DNA of 64,000 nt from Leeia aquatica (GTDB lineage: Bacteria > Pseudomonadota > Gammaproteobacteria > Burkholderiales > Leeiaceae). The number at the start of each line of letters is the position of its first letter. Position 1 is the first letter of the stretch. The notes below the pieces were generated by a model. The model saw only the letters and a list, made by a program, of their open reading frames with translations, was not told where the DNA came from and did no database searches. Below are positions 43,520-52,662 of this stretch, in pieces. A program made the translations under genes and the position numbers. Location of the stretch: the NCBI RefSeq assembly GCF_012641365.1, contig NZ_JABAIM010000003.1, positions 186,001-250,000 of the forward strand. Reading direction: 5' to 3'.

Positions 43520-44536
43520 TCAGCCCTGACGGAACAGCTCACTGTAGGCGTTCAGCGCAGGCACCCCGCCCAGGTGGGCATACAGCACCCGTGAGCCTGC
43601 CGGGAAAAACCCTTCGCGCACCAAGCCGATCAGGCCTTGCATGGATTTACCCTCATACACCGGGTCGGTCAGCATGCCTTCGAGGCGCGCGCACAGCCGG
43701 ATGGCTTCCAGGGTGTCTTCGCTGGGCAGGCCATATTCCGGCCCGGCAAAGCGCGGGTCCAGCACCACATCTTCCGCCGTAATCGGTACACCGAGCGCAA
43801 CCCGATCCGCAGTTTGCTGGGCAATCCGCAAAATCTGCGCATGGGTCTTGTCCGGGGTGGCTGAGGCATCAATCCCGATCACGCGCCGGGCACGGCCATC
43901 CGCCGCGAAACCCACCACCATGCCGGCCTGGGTGCTGCCGGTCACCGAGCACACCACAATGTAATCAAACTGGAAGCCCAGCGCGGCCTCTTGCGCCCGC
44001 ACCTCTTCCGCAAAGCCCACAAACCCCAGCCCGCCCAGGGGATGCTCGGAACACCCCGCCGGAATCGGGAACGGCTTGCCCCCCGCCTCGCGCACTTCCT
44101 GCATGGCACGCTCCCAGCTGGGCCGGATGCCGATATCGAAGCCCGCCGGGTCCAGCCGCACGTCCGCCCCCAGAATGCGGGAGAGCTGAATGTTGCCCAC
44201 CTGGTCATAGCCCAGCTCGGCGTAGTTCACCCATTTCTCCTGCACCAGCACACACTTCATGCCCAGATGCGCTGCCACAGCGGCGACTTGCCGGGTCTGG
44301 TTGGACTGAATGCCACCAATCGACACCAGCGTATCGCACCCCTCGGCCAAGGCCTGCGGGATCAGGTATTCCAGCTTGCGCGTCTTGTTGCCACCAAACG
44401 CCAGCCCGCTGTTGCAATCCTCACGCTTGGCATACAACGATACCGCCCCGCCCAAGTGCTGGCTCAAGCGCTGCAGCGGGTGAATCGGTGATGGCCCGAA
44501 CGTAAGCGGGTAACGTGGAAATGCGGACAGGTTCAT
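43520..44536 (-). CDS. acdS: 1-Aminocyclopropane-1-carboxylate deaminase
   Basis: PLP enzyme of 338 residues that breaks down the plant ethylene precursor ACC to 2-oxobutyrate and ammonia. Diagnostic residues can be placed: PLP Lys51 in [11 protein letters not shown], Ser78 region [12 protein letters not shown], and Tyr294-Glu295 plus Leu322, the residues that separate true ACC deaminase from D-cysteine desulfhydrase. All agree with the Pseudomonas enzyme, so the call is strong. It starts at ATG 44536 and is divergent from an Lrp-type gene (acdR position). It suggests life around plants or on plant-derived matter. Confidence 0.95.
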   Translation of the reverse strand: MNLSAFPRYPLTFGPSPIHPLQRLSQHLGGAVSLYAKREDCNSGLAFGGNKTRKLEYLIPQALAEGCDTLVSIGGIQSNQTRQVAAVAAHLGMKCVLVQEKWVNYAELGYDQVGNIQLSRILGADVRLDPAGFDIGIRPSWERAMQEVREAGGKPFPIPAGCSEHPLGGLGFVGFAEEVRAQEAALGFQFDYIVVCSVTGSTQAGMVVGFAADGRARRVIGIDASATPDKTHAQILRIAQQTADRVALGVPITAEDVVLDPRFAGPEYGLPSEDTLEAIRLCARLEGMLTDPVYEGKSMQGLIGLVREGFFPAGSRVLYAHLGGVPALNAYSELFRQG

Positions 44537-44662
44537 CAGCTTGCCTCCAAAGGGTTATCAGGTACCGCAGGGTCCGCTGCGGTGACCAAACCATTGTAAG
44601 CAAAGCCAAAAAGCACTACATTGCAAAAATACCCACATTGGCAAAACAATAAAACATCAAAA

Positions 44663-44678
44663 AATAATTCGAATTATT
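44663..44678. promoter_or_regulatory. 16-bp palindrome between acdS and acdR
   Basis: AATAATTCGAATTATT is a perfect inverted repeat in the 180-base divergent gap, the kind of AT-rich palindrome bound by Lrp-type regulators. It lies 39 bases before the acdR start, close to where its promoter should be. Confidence 0.5.
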
Positions 44679-44716
44679 AATATTCTTATGATTCACTACA
44701 AAGCAGAATAAAATTA

Positions 44717-45202
44717 ATGCCAAACCCTGCCAAGCCCACTACCACGCCGCTGGACCGTATCGACCGCGCCATTCTGCGCCACCTGCAACGAGATGCTTCA
44801 CTCTCCAACGTGGAGCTGGCGCAGCGCGTCAACCTCAGCCCGCCCGCTTGTCTGCGGCGGGTAGAGCGCCTGAAGCAAAGCGGGCTGATCCGTGGTGTGG
44901 TTGCGCTGCTGGATGCCAAGGCGCTGGATGCGGGCATGCTGGTGATGATCGGCGTGGTACTGGACCGCTCCACGCCAGAATCGTTTACCGAGTTTGAAAA
45001 AGCGGTGGTCAAGGTCTCTGGCTGTATGGAATGCCACGTCACCACCGGTGAATTCGACTACTTCATGCTGATCCGCACCCGCGACAACGACAGCTTCAAC
45101 CGCCTGCACGCCGAACAGCTGCTGCACTTGCCCGGCGTACGGCAGATCCGCTCCTTCATCGTGCTCAAGCAGGTGCTGTCCACCACCCAGCTGCCGCTGT
45201 AA
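44717..45202 (+). CDS. acdR: Lrp/AsnC-family regulator, AcdR-like
   Basis: A 161-residue Lrp-type regulator: helix-turn-helix (about 15-62) with LDRIDRAILRHLQRDASLSNVELAQRVNLSPPACLRRVERL read in parts, then a RAM ligand domain (about 75-150) with CHVTTGEFDYFMLIRTRD. Lrp-type AcdR genes lie divergent from acdS in many plant-associated proteobacteria and activate it in response to ACC, and this gene has that position. The start ATG 44717 follows AATAAAATTA without a strong ribosome site. Confidence 0.88.
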   Translation: MPNPAKPTTTPLDRIDRAILRHLQRDASLSNVELAQRVNLSPPACLRRVERLKQSGLIRGVVALLDAKALDAGMLVMIGVVLDRSTPESFTEFEKAVVKVSGCMECHVTTGEFDYFMLIRTRDNDSFNRLHAEQLLHLPGVRQIRSFIVLKQVLSTTQLPL

Positions 45203-45221
45203 CGCACTACACGTGGCGGTC

Positions 45222-46067
45222 TCATTCTGGCCAACCATTGATTCTATAGTGCTCAAGGGAGATCAAATCCCCTGTTTCCAGAATGCTGTTGTAGTGGATC
45301 TCCATGCCATTTGAGCCAAAGCAGCGGTCGACCAGTTTGGTGATCAACTGTGCATAGCGCTGCACAGCCTCCTCGCTCACAAAATGCCTGGGGACACCCA
45401 CCTGAAAAGAAAACGGGCTTAAATCATTCATGTATCTGGTCTTACTGAACATCCACTTCAAGTCAGCAGGCACCTTTGCCTCAAAAGCAGCGTCTGATGC
45501 CCTGCTGTGGAATTTGAGCTCGGCATAACGCTCCGCCAGATCGAGGAGCTTAGCTTGCGGTAACGGCAATACCACCCCGGTTTGCACATGTTCCACCCCA
45601 GCCAAGGCAGCCTGGTCAGCCAGCAACTGGCGCGCATTCCAGCGAATAATTGCTCGCACACTTGGGGCAGGCTGACGTACATACACCATGTCCAGCCAAG
45701 GGCTGGACACCCGGCAGCCCGCCAAACCCAGGTCTTCCAATGGTTTGGGTTGATTCAGCAGTGCTCGCTCAATATAAGTGAGCTTCCAGTTCACAAACTG
45801 GAGTAACGATCGGGAACGGTGTTCTGCCCCTTCCTGACAACGCTGCCCCCACCCCATGCGGGTCGTAATATGCGAGGTCACCGTCGTCATCAGCTCATGC
45901 AACGCCTTTGAGTCGTCCGGTAGCTGGACTGCAGTGAGCGCGGTTATCGGACCCGTGCGATCGTTCTCCACCAACTGCACGGGGACATCTACGCACGAAG
46001 TACCGCCCCAAGCCATATTGATACTGGCCACGCTTAGGCTGCCAATCAAGGCCAGGCTAGATCGCAT
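45222..46067 (-). CDS. Hypothetical secreted protein
   Basis: An unrecognised 281-residue protein. From ATG 46067, which has GGAGGG 6 bases upstream, it begins with a signal peptide (SSLALIGSLSVASINMAWGG). Cysteines occur in TSCVDV, GQRCQEG, AGCRVSS, and DRCFGSN. It is otherwise a helical, soluble protein with no known motif. The open frame further upstream overlaps dtd and is not used. Convergent with acdR. Confidence 0.65.
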   Translation of the reverse strand: MRSSLALIGSLSVASINMAWGGTSCVDVPVQLVENDRTGPITALTAVQLPDDSKALHELMTTVTSHITTRMGWGQRCQEGAEHRSRSLLQFVNWKLTYIERALLNQPKPLEDLGLAGCRVSSPWLDMVYVRQPAPSVRAIIRWNARQLLADQAALAGVEHVQTGVVLPLPQAKLLDLAERYAELKFHSRASDAAFEAKVPADLKWMFSKTRYMNDLSPFSFQVGVPRHFVSEEAVQRYAQLITKLVDRCFGSNGMEIHYNSILETGDLISLEHYRINGWPE

Positions 46068-46095
46068 TAACAACCCTCCATCAAGAAGACAACCC

Positions 46096-46548
46096 CTACT
46101 CGCGTTGGCGGGAATCCAGCCACAGGGTAACCGGGCCGTCGTTTTGCAACGATACCTGCATGTCGGCGCCAAACACCCCTGTCGGAACCGGACGGCCCAG
46201 CCGTTCGGAAAGGGTGCGGACAAAGGCATCAAACAGCGGGCGGGACACCTCCGGTGGCGCGGCGCGGCTCCAGGAAGGCCGGTTGCCTTTCTTGACCGAG
46301 GCATACAGGGTGAACTGGCTGACTGCCAGCATTTCGGCGCCGACGTCCAGCGCGGAGCGGTTCATCACCCCCTCCGCATCTGAAAACAGCCGCAGGTTGA
46401 CCAGCTTCTGGGTCAACCAGTCGATGTCGTCTGGCTGGTCATCAGCGGTGACCCCGACCAGCAGCAGGTAGCCCATGCCAATCGCCCCGACCACTTCACC
46501 TTCCACGCTGACTGCCGCCTGCTTCACCCGCTGTAATGTCACCCGCAC
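46096..46548 (-). CDS. dtd: D-aminoacyl-tRNA deacylase
   Basis: Cytoplasmic proofreading enzyme that removes D-amino acids from tRNA, 150 residues, the usual size. Motifs: [22 protein letters not shown] at the start, the active [21 protein letters not shown], and [21 protein letters not shown] near the end, including the cross-subunit Gly-Pro in NDGPVT. GTG 46548 matches the family start (VRVTLQRV) and has GGAG 8 bases upstream; ATG 46575 would add nine residues. It lies divergently close to a hydrolase gene. Confidence 0.93.
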   Translation of the reverse strand: MRVTLQRVKQAAVSVEGEVVGAIGMGYLLLVGVTADDQPDDIDWLTQKLVNLRLFSDAEGVMNRSALDVGAEMLAVSQFTLYASVKKGNRPSWSRAAPPEVSRPLFDAFVRTLSERLGRPVPTGVFGADMQVSLQNDGPVTLWLDSRQRE

Positions 46549-46654
46549 CGTACTTGCTCCCGGCAAAAGCCCCATGCTACCACGCTGGCCGTACAGGCTA
46601 CGCGCTGGCAGACAGCTGCTAGAATGAAGCATTCCCTGCCGCTGGAGCTGGCCC

Positions 46655-47524
46655 ATGAATGCGCCTCGAGAAGCCTTTGTGCTGTGTAGCCACCCCGGCG
46701 GCCTGCACCGTGTGCATTACTACGAGTGGGGCGACCCGACCAACCCGCGCGTATTGCTGTGTGTGCACGGAGTCACCCGCAACGGGCTGGATTTCCGCTA
46801 TCTGGCCGAGGCCCTGAGTGCGGATTACCGGGTGGTCAGTGTGGATGTTGCCGGACGCGGGCTGAGCGACTGGTTGCCCGAGGCCAGCCTGTATGCCGTG
46901 CCGCAGTATGTGGCCGACCTGGTGACGGTGATTGCCCGGCTGGGGGTCGAGCGGGTGGACTGGCTGGGGACGTCAATGGGCGGGCTGATCGGCATGGCGC
47001 TCGCCAGCCTGCCGGGTAACCCGATTGCCCGGCTGATGCTCAACGATGTCGGCCCCTTGATCTCCGCCGTGTCTATCAACCGTATTGCCGAATACATTGG
47101 CAAAGAGCCGGTGTTTCCGGACCTCGCTGCCGCCGAAGCGCATATCCGGCGCGTCTCGACCCCCTTTGGCGCACTCAGTGATGCGCAGTGGCGTGATTTC
47201 ACCCTCAGCAGCGTGCGCCCTCATCCGCAGGGCGGCTTTGTGATGCGCTACGATCCCAAACTGGCAGAGAGCTTCCAGGCGCTGGTGGGCGGCAACGATA
47301 TTCCACTGTGGCCACTGTATGAGCAGATTCACTGCCCGACACTGGTGATCCGTGGTGCCGAATCGGACTTGCTGAGCCGTGAGACGGTGCAACACATGCA
47401 GGCATGTGGCCCCCGGGCCGAAGCAGCGGAAATCGCCGGAGTGGGGCATGCGCCGATGTTTCACGATGCCGCCCAGATCGGTGTGGTCCAACATTTCCTG
47501 CAGCACACCCCTGCGCCGGTTTGA
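46655..47524 (+). CDS. Alpha/beta hydrolase
   Basis: A 289-residue soluble alpha/beta-hydrolase-fold enzyme. The oxyanion-hole region is [15 protein letters not shown], the nucleophile elbow [11 protein letters not shown] places the catalytic Ser, and the His is in GVGHAPMF; the acid residue is probably the Asp in RGAESDLL. No signal peptide. It resembles esterases of the MhpC-like group, but the substrate cannot be read. GGAG lies 8 bases before the ATG. It is followed, after a 49-base gap, by ada-alkA. Confidence 0.88.
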   Translation: MNAPREAFVLCSHPGGLHRVHYYEWGDPTNPRVLLCVHGVTRNGLDFRYLAEALSADYRVVSVDVAGRGLSDWLPEASLYAVPQYVADLVTVIARLGVERVDWLGTSMGGLIGMALASLPGNPIARLMLNDVGPLISAVSINRIAEYIGKEPVFPDLAAAEAHIRRVSTPFGALSDAQWRDFTLSSVRPHPQGGFVMRYDPKLAESFQALVGGNDIPLWPLYEQIHCPTLVIRGAESDLLSRETVQHMQACGPRAEAAEIAGVGHAPMFHDAAQIGVVQHFLQHTPAPV

Positions 47525-47573
47525 TGTCCGAAAACAGTGAGCGGGGCGCGGCAGGCACGCGCATAATGGGCTC

Positions 47574-49013
47574 ATGCTGCTCGATCCTGACCACTGCTAT
47601 CACGCCCTGCTGAGCCACGACCATCGCTTTGATGGCCAGTTCTACATAGGCGTCACCTCCACCCGGGTGTACTGTCGCCCGGTGTGCCGGGTGAAAACGC
47701 CCAAGCTGGCTAACTGCCGTTTTTATCCCAGTGCGGCAGCGGCAGAAGCCGCCGGTTTTCGCCCCTGCCGCCGCTGCCGTCCGGAGCTGGCACCCGGCAA
47801 ATCAGCGATGGACAGTGCCGCCCGGCTCGCCATCCTCACTGCCCGCCGGATCGAAGCGGGCGACCTGAGCCAGATGCGCCTGCCGGAACTGGCGGCACAA
47901 CTGGGGGTGAGCGATCGCCACCTGCGGCGGGTGTTTCAGGAAGAGTACGGCGTTACGCCCAATGCCTACGCCCAGACCCAGCGTCTGCTGCTGGCCAAGC
48001 GCCTGTTGTCCGACAGCACGCTGCCGGTCACCGAGGTGGCTCTGGCCAGTGGCTTTGGCAGCCTGTCGCGCTTCAACAGCCTGTTTCGCAGCTGCTACCG
48101 CATGGCGCCCAGCGACTTGCGACAGCAGCCGGTACGAGAGACTGCGCCGGACGCGCCACTGCGCTTTGAGCTCAGCTACCGCCCGCCCTATGACTGGGCC
48201 ACCCTGCGGGATTTCCTGTCCCACCGCTGCATTCCCGGTGTCGAGCATTGGGAGGGAGAGGTCTACCGTCGCAGTGTACGGTTGGAATACCAAGGGCAGC
48301 CCCACCAAGGCTGGCTGCAGGTGCAGCCCATGCCAGATCGCCCCAGCCTGCTGCTGCAACTGGGGCCCGGGCTAGCGCGCGCCATCCCGCCGGTATTGAT
48401 TCGGGTCCGCCAGCTGTTCGATCTGTGTTGCAACCCGGACGAGATTGATGCCGTGCTCGGCACGCTGGCCGAAAACCGGCCCGGCATACGGGTACCGGGC
48501 AGTTTTGATGGGTTTGAACTGGCGGTGCGCGCCATCCTCGGCCAGCAGGTGACGGTGAAAGCCGCGCGGACCTTGGTCACCCGGCTGGTGGCCCGTCTGG
48601 GCGACCCACTGCCGGATGCCGGGCCGGTAACCCACCTATTCCCCAGCGCGGCCACGGTGGCCGCCACCGCACCCGAGGTACTGGGTGAACTGGGCATCCT
48701 GCGGCGGCGCAGTGCCTGCCTGATCGCGCTGGCGGAACAGGTGGCGAATGGGCAATTATTGCTGCGCCCGGGGGGCGACCTGCCGCGTACCCTGCAACAA
48801 CTGCAAGCCATTCCCGGCATCGGGCCGTGGACTGCGCAGTACATCGCCATGCGTGCCTTGAGCTGGCCGGATGCCTTTCCGGCGGCCGATGTCGGCCTGT
48901 ACCAGGCACTGGGCTGCCGCGACGCTCGCCAGACGGAGCAAATCAGCCAGGCCTGGCGACCGTGGCGTGCTTACGCCGTCATGCACCTGTGGCACCGCCA
49001 TGCAGACCACTGA
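47574..49013 (+). CDS. alkA: Ada/AraC-AlkA fusion: DNA-3-methyladenine glycosylase II
   Basis: A 479-residue fusion. Residues 1-80 are the Ada N-terminal zinc module with YCRPVCRVKTP and CRRCRPE (four Cys; the site that takes methyl from phosphotriesters); 85-180 are an AraC-type helix-turn-helix pair (AAQLGVSDRHLRRVFQEEYGVTP); 195-479 are the AlkA glycosylase with ILGQQVTVKAARTLVTRL, the helix-hairpin-helix AIPGIGPWTAQYIAMRAL and the catalytic Asp in DAFPAADVGL. It lacks the O6-methyltransferase domain of Ada, which is supplied by the next gene, ogt, overlapping by 14 bases. It probably senses alkylation damage and controls its own operon. Confidence 0.93.
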   Translation: MLLDPDHCYHALLSHDHRFDGQFYIGVTSTRVYCRPVCRVKTPKLANCRFYPSAAAAEAAGFRPCRRCRPELAPGKSAMDSAARLAILTARRIEAGDLSQMRLPELAAQLGVSDRHLRRVFQEEYGVTPNAYAQTQRLLLAKRLLSDSTLPVTEVALASGFGSLSRFNSLFRSCYRMAPSDLRQQPVRETAPDAPLRFELSYRPPYDWATLRDFLSHRCIPGVEHWEGEVYRRSVRLEYQGQPHQGWLQVQPMPDRPSLLLQLGPGLARAIPPVLIRVRQLFDLCCNPDEIDAVLGTLAENRPGIRVPGSFDGFELAVRAILGQQVTVKAARTLVTRLVARLGDPLPDAGPVTHLFPSAATVAATAPEVLGELGILRRRSACLIALAEQVANGQLLLRPGGDLPRTLQQLQAIPGIGPWTAQYIAMRALSWPDAFPAADVGLYQALGCRDARQTEQISQAWRPWRAYAVMHLWHRHADH

Positions 49014-49527
49014 GCCAATCTGGCAATGCGTGTGGCCCAGCCCCTTGGGCGAGATGCTGCTGCGCTGCAGTGCGCAGGGGCTACGCGGCGTATGGTTCAT
49101 CGGGCAGCGCTATTTTCCGGCCGATGCCAACGCCTTCGCCGCTACGCCGGGGCATGCGCTGCTGCGCGAAACACAGCAACAGCTGACGGCTTATTTTGCG
49201 GGTGAGCTTCAGCAGTTCATGCTGCCGCTGGACCCGGTCGGTACCCCGTTTCAGCACCGGGTGTGGCAAGGCATTGCCCGCATCCCGTATGGACACACCT
49301 GCAGCTATGGCGAACTGGCCGCCGCACTCGGTCGCCCCACCGCTGCACGTGCGCTAGGCCATGCCACCGGGCAAAACCCTTTATCGCTGCTCATTCCTTG
49401 CCATCGCCTGCTCGGCAAGCAGGGGCAGCTCACCGGCTACGCCGGGGGGCTGCCACGCAAGCAAGCCCTGCTGCAACTGGAACACACCATCCTGAGGACA
49501 CCCCATGCCGCTGCGCAGCCTGATTGA
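49000..49527 (+). CDS. ogt: Methylated-DNA-protein-cysteine methyltransferase
   Basis: Suicide repair protein of 175 residues that moves O6-methyl groups from guanine to its own Cys. The active site is IPCHRLLG, with the DNA-contact Arg helix (RPTAARALGHATGQNPLSLL) and the wedge GELAAALG; residues 1-80 form the small N-terminal domain. ATG 49000 lies within the last 14 bases of ada-alkA. Its own 3' end overlaps the transporter gene by 23 bases. The three genes are likely one transcript for alkylation response. Confidence 0.95.
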   Translation: MQTTEPIWQCVWPSPLGEMLLRCSAQGLRGVWFIGQRYFPADANAFAATPGHALLRETQQQLTAYFAGELQQFMLPLDPVGTPFQHRVWQGIARIPYGHTCSYGELAAALGRPTAARALGHATGQNPLSLLIPCHRLLGKQGQLTGYAGGLPRKQALLQLEHTILRTPHAAAQPD

Positions 49528-50389
49528 CCTGTTCCTGCTGGCCGCTTTATGGGGAGCCTCATTTCTGTTCATGCGAGCCACTGCGCCACTGTTTGGCCCC
49601 ATTGCGCTGATTACCTTGCGGGTTTGCATCGCCAGCCTGTTCCTGCTGCCCTTGCTGCTGATGCAGGGCGGTGGCAGCGCGCTACGGCAGCATCCGTTCC
49701 GTCTGCTACTGGCGGGGCTGATCAATACCGCCATCCCCTTCGTGCTGCTGGCCTACGCCACCCTGTCACTGACAGCGGGGTTTGCTGCGGTGTTAAATGC
49801 CACGGCGCCGATGTGGGGCGCGCTGCTCGGCTACCTGCTGTGGCAGGAGCCACTGGCGCGCAGTCGCTTGCTGGGATTGCTGGTCGGCTTTTCCGGCGTG
49901 GCCTTGCTGGTGTGGGATAAAGTGTCGTTCAAGCCCGGTGGCAGCGGGCTGGCAGTGGTAGCCGGGCTGGCGGCCACCTTCTGCTACGGCTTGGCCTCAC
50001 ACCTGGTCAAACGTCAGCTGGCGGGTGTCCGTCCACTGGCGGTGGCCTGTGGCAGCCAGTTGGGCGCCGCACTCTGCCTGCTGCCGCTGGCACTCTGGCA
50101 GTGGCCAGCAGTTCACGCCAGCACAGCGCAGTGGGGGCAGGTGGTGATGCTGGGCGTGGGTTGTACCGGTATTGCCTACATCCTGTATTTCCGCCTGCTG
50201 AGTCAGGTCGGGGTGGCGCGCGCACTGGCCGTGACGTATCTGATTCCGCTGTTTGGCATCCTGTGGGGTTATCTGCTACTGCACGAAACGGTGACGCTGC
50301 GCATGCTGCTGGGCGGGCTGGTGATCCTGCTCGGGGTGGCACTGGCTACCGGCGTGCTGCCTAGGGCCAGACCGGCAAGCCCTCGCTAA
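49505..50389 (+). CDS. EamA/DMT-family transporter
   Basis: Inner-membrane transporter of 294 residues with ten hydrophobic helices in two EamA repeats; ALWGASFLFMRATAPLFGP begins the first and LFGILWGYLLLHE ends the second. It is only loosely similar to EamA at 41906, so a different substrate is likely. It overlaps ogt by 23 bases and probably shares its message; a link to alkylation repair is not evident and may be only positional. Confidence 0.88.
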   Translation: MPLRSLIDLFLLAALWGASFLFMRATAPLFGPIALITLRVCIASLFLLPLLLMQGGGSALRQHPFRLLLAGLINTAIPFVLLAYATLSLTAGFAAVLNATAPMWGALLGYLLWQEPLARSRLLGLLVGFSGVALLVWDKVSFKPGGSGLAVVAGLAATFCYGLASHLVKRQLAGVRPLAVACGSQLGAALCLLPLALWQWPAVHASTAQWGQVVMLGVGCTGIAYILYFRLLSQVGVARALAVTYLIPLFGILWGYLLLHETVTLRMLLGGLVILLGVALATGVLPRARPASPR

Positions 50390-50407
50390 TCTGCGTACAA
50401 TGGCGGC

Positions 50408-51394
50408 ATGAATGACACCTTGCTGCCGCCTTATGCGGACCTGACCCCGGACCGGGTACTGGATGCAGTCGAAAGCCTGGGCCTGCGTTGTAGCGGCCAC
50501 CAGCTGGCGCTGAACAGTTTCGAGAATCGCGTCTACCAGATTGGCATGGAAGAAGGTCCGCCGCTGGTGGCCAAATTCTACCGCCCGGCACGCTGGAGTG
50601 ACGACGCCATCCTGGAAGAGCACGCCTTCAGCCAGCAACTGGCCGAACAGGAAATCCCGGTGGTCGCGCCACTCCTGCTGCAAGGCCGTACGCTGCATGC
50701 GTTTGAAGGCTTCCGCTTTGCCCTGTTCCCGCGACGTGGTGGCCGTGCGCCGGAGCTGGACCAGCCCGACACCCTGGTCTGGATGGGCCGCTTTCTGGGG
50801 CGCATCCATGCGCTGGGGCGTCTGCAGCCCTACCAGCACCGCCCGCGGCTGGACCTCGACAGCTTTGGTCATCAGGCGCGGGACAGCCTGCTGCAGCATG
50901 CCGAGTTGCCCCCCGAATTGCGCCAGCCGTGGCGGAGCGTGGTCAATCAGGCGCTGGAAGGCGTAGCCGCTTGTTATGCCCGCGCCGGTGACCTCACCCT
51001 GCTGCGCCTGCATGGCGACTGTCACGCCGGGAATGTGCTGTGGACCGATGCCGGACCGCATTTTGTCGATTTTGACGACAGCCGCATGGGGCCTGCGCTG
51101 CAGGACCTGTGGATGCTGCTCTCGGGCGACCGTGCCCAGATGCAATCACAGCTGCTGGACGTGCTGGCCGGGTATGAAGACTTCTGTGAATTCGATCCGG
51201 CAGAACTGCACCTGCTGGAAGCGCTGCGCACCCTGCGCCTGATCCACTACAGCGCCTGGCTGGCCCAGCGCTGGCACGACCCCGCCTTCCCCGCCGCCTT
51301 CCCCTGGTTCAATACCCAGCGCTACTGGGAAGAACGTATTCTGGAGTTGCGCGAACAGATCGCGGCGATGCAGGAAGGCCCGCTGGTGGTGTAA
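50408..51394 (+). CDS. srkA: Stress response kinase SrkA (YihE)
   Basis: Ser/Thr kinase of 328 residues of the aminoglycoside-phosphotransferase-like fold. Catalytic motif LRLHGDCHAGNVLW, metal-binding VDFDDSRMGPALQDLWM, and YQHRPRLDLDSFG agree with E. coli SrkA, which protects against death from oxidative stress and toxin-like MazEF activity. The start ATG 50408 follows TAATCTGCG without a strong ribosome site. It follows the DMT transporter by 18 bases and may share its transcript. Confidence 0.93.
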   Translation: MNDTLLPPYADLTPDRVLDAVESLGLRCSGHQLALNSFENRVYQIGMEEGPPLVAKFYRPARWSDDAILEEHAFSQQLAEQEIPVVAPLLLQGRTLHAFEGFRFALFPRRGGRAPELDQPDTLVWMGRFLGRIHALGRLQPYQHRPRLDLDSFGHQARDSLLQHAELPPELRQPWRSVVNQALEGVAACYARAGDLTLLRLHGDCHAGNVLWTDAGPHFVDFDDSRMGPALQDLWMLLSGDRAQMQSQLLDVLAGYEDFCEFDPAELHLLEALRTLRLIHYSAWLAQRWHDPAFPAAFPWFNTQRYWEERILELREQIAAMQEGPLVV

Positions 51395-51452
51395 GCATCC
51401 CGCCCCACCCAGTAGAGCCATCGCCCACCCGCTGCGGTCAGAACGCGTTGGT

Positions 51453-51466
51453 TTGATCCGCATCAA
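51453..51466 (+). promoter_or_regulatory. FNR/ANR-type box upstream of the Cys-rich small protein
   Basis: TTGATccgcATCAA is a perfect FNR consensus palindrome, centred 61 bases before the ATG at 51521. A CATAAC -10 at 51501-51506 gives a start about 53 bases from its centre, which is not a classical position, so the exact promoter is unclear. Confidence 0.6.
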
Positions 51467-51520
51467 GCCCCCTGTCCGCCAGGATGCGCACACTGCTCGT
51501 CATAACCCGAGGAGTGCGTC

Positions 51521-51760
51521 ATGAGTGTGACACCCGATACCCCCGCCCCGCTGGAAGCTACCCTGGAACTGCTGGGACTTCCCGCTGCCGAGCTGGCTCA
51601 GAGCCAGCCCCAGTTGATGCAACACCTCGGCGAGCAGTGTCGCGCCTGCCCACAGGGGCAACAATGCGTGGACGATCTGGCGCACGATCGCGTAGACCAG
51701 ACGCTGGAGCCCTTCTGCCCTAACCGCGATACCTTGCAGACGCTGGCCCAGCTGCGTTGA
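51521..51760 (+). CDS. Small Cys-rich protein, DUF6455-like
   Basis: A 79-residue protein with a cysteine pattern CRACPQGQQCVDDL and then FCPNRDTLQTL, the C-x2-C-x5-C and C spacing I associate with the DUF6455 family; that name is from memory and uncertain. Four cysteines could hold a metal or Fe-S cluster. GAGGAG lies 8 bases before the ATG. It has a perfect FNR-type box upstream, so induction when oxygen is low is expected. No partner gene follows on this strand. Confidence 0.65.
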   Translation: MSVTPDTPAPLEATLELLGLPAAELAQSQPQLMQHLGEQCRACPQGQQCVDDLAHDRVDQTLEPFCPNRDTLQTLAQLR

Positions 51761-51766
51761 CGGTGC

Positions 51767-52243
51767 TCAGGCCAGCCGCTTGCTCATGTGCTGCAGTCGG
51801 GGCTGGTAGCCACGCCGCTGGTAAAGCCCGATGGCGTGCTGATTGAACTGGAACACGTCCAGCCGCATTTCCTGTGCGCCTTGCTCACGTGCCCAGTCCT
51901 CGGCCTGGTGCAGCAAGGCATGGCCGATGCCCTGCCCTTGCCATGGCAGCAACACCGCCACGCTCTGGATCTGGCATGCCAGCATCGGCTGCAGGTGCGG
52001 CATGCTGCGTTCATCCAGCAAGCGTGCTACCAGTAAGGCCACCACTTGGCCATCCACCTGCCACAGCCAGAATGCCCCCTCCCCCGCTTCCTGCCGCTGT
52101 AGCCGGACCTGCCAGAACTCGGCATCCCGCATCGGATCCGTCACCGGGGTGAACAATTCGGGTACTGCCTGATGGTGCTGTGCTTGCAGCACGGCACCCA
52201 GCGCACAAATCACCAGCAAGTCGGCCTGGCTGGCCCGGCGCAT
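51767..52243 (-). CDS. GNAT-family N-acetyltransferase
   Basis: A 158-residue acetyltransferase. The acetyl-CoA motif is SVAVLLPWQGQGIGHALLHQAEDWA, and NQHAIGLYQRRGYQPR is the usual C-terminal beta-bulge segment. ATG 52243 is chosen because the fold begins at MRRASQADL; a start at 52276 inside the upstream gene is also possible. Last gene of a polA - small protein - GNAT row. Substrate unknown. Confidence 0.82.
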   Translation of the reverse strand: MRRASQADLLVICALGAVLQAQHHQAVPELFTPVTDPMRDAEFWQVRLQRQEAGEGAFWLWQVDGQVVALLVARLLDERSMPHLQPMLACQIQSVAVLLPWQGQGIGHALLHQAEDWAREQGAQEMRLDVFQFNQHAIGLYQRRGYQPRLQHMSKRLA

Positions 52244-52257
52244 CGTGCCCGGTGGGC

Positions 52258-52662
52258 TTATTCGCTCAGCAGCCATTGCAAAGCCTGTTCCTCGTCATAG
52301 AAGTAGCGCAGCATTCCCCCGGCATTGCGGACCGCCGTTTCCATGAAACGCACCTGCTCCGCCCAGGCCGGATCTTCCACCACCGCCATCCGCCGGCGGC
52401 GGCGCGGCAAGGGCAGGCTGTGCAGCAACACATAGCTGTCCGCCAGCGACAATCGCCCTCTCAACTGCCGGTTATCCACCCGGACCCGATCCGGGTCCAG
52501 CTTGTCCAGTACTTGATAGAACACCTGCATCATGTTCTGGGTGTGCGGCAAGGTGGATTCGGCCAGCATGGTCACCTGCAGCCAGCCCGCTTGTTGCTGA
52601 TACCGCAACAAGGGCTGGCCGGTGTCATCACAGCAGGTCTGGATATCCGGATCAGGCCGCAT
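52258..52662 (-). CDS. Hypothetical protein, possible SpoIIAA/STAS-like fold
   Basis: A 134-residue soluble protein. The C-terminus (MAVVEDPAWAEQVRFMETAVRNAGGMLRYFYDEEQALQWLLS) has the pattern of SpoIIAA-like domains, in which an F/Y-x-D-E-x-A-x-x-W-L ending is common, but the N-terminal half does not help. It contains two adjacent cysteines (QTCCDDTG). ATG 52662 abuts the polA stop at 52663, so translation is probably coupled to polA. Function not known. Confidence 0.6.
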   Translation of the reverse strand: MRPDPDIQTCCDDTGQPLLRYQQQAGWLQVTMLAESTLPHTQNMMQVFYQVLDKLDPDRVRVDNRQLRGRLSLADSYVLLHSLPLPRRRRRMAVVEDPAWAEQVRFMETAVRNAGGMLRYFYDEEQALQWLLSE

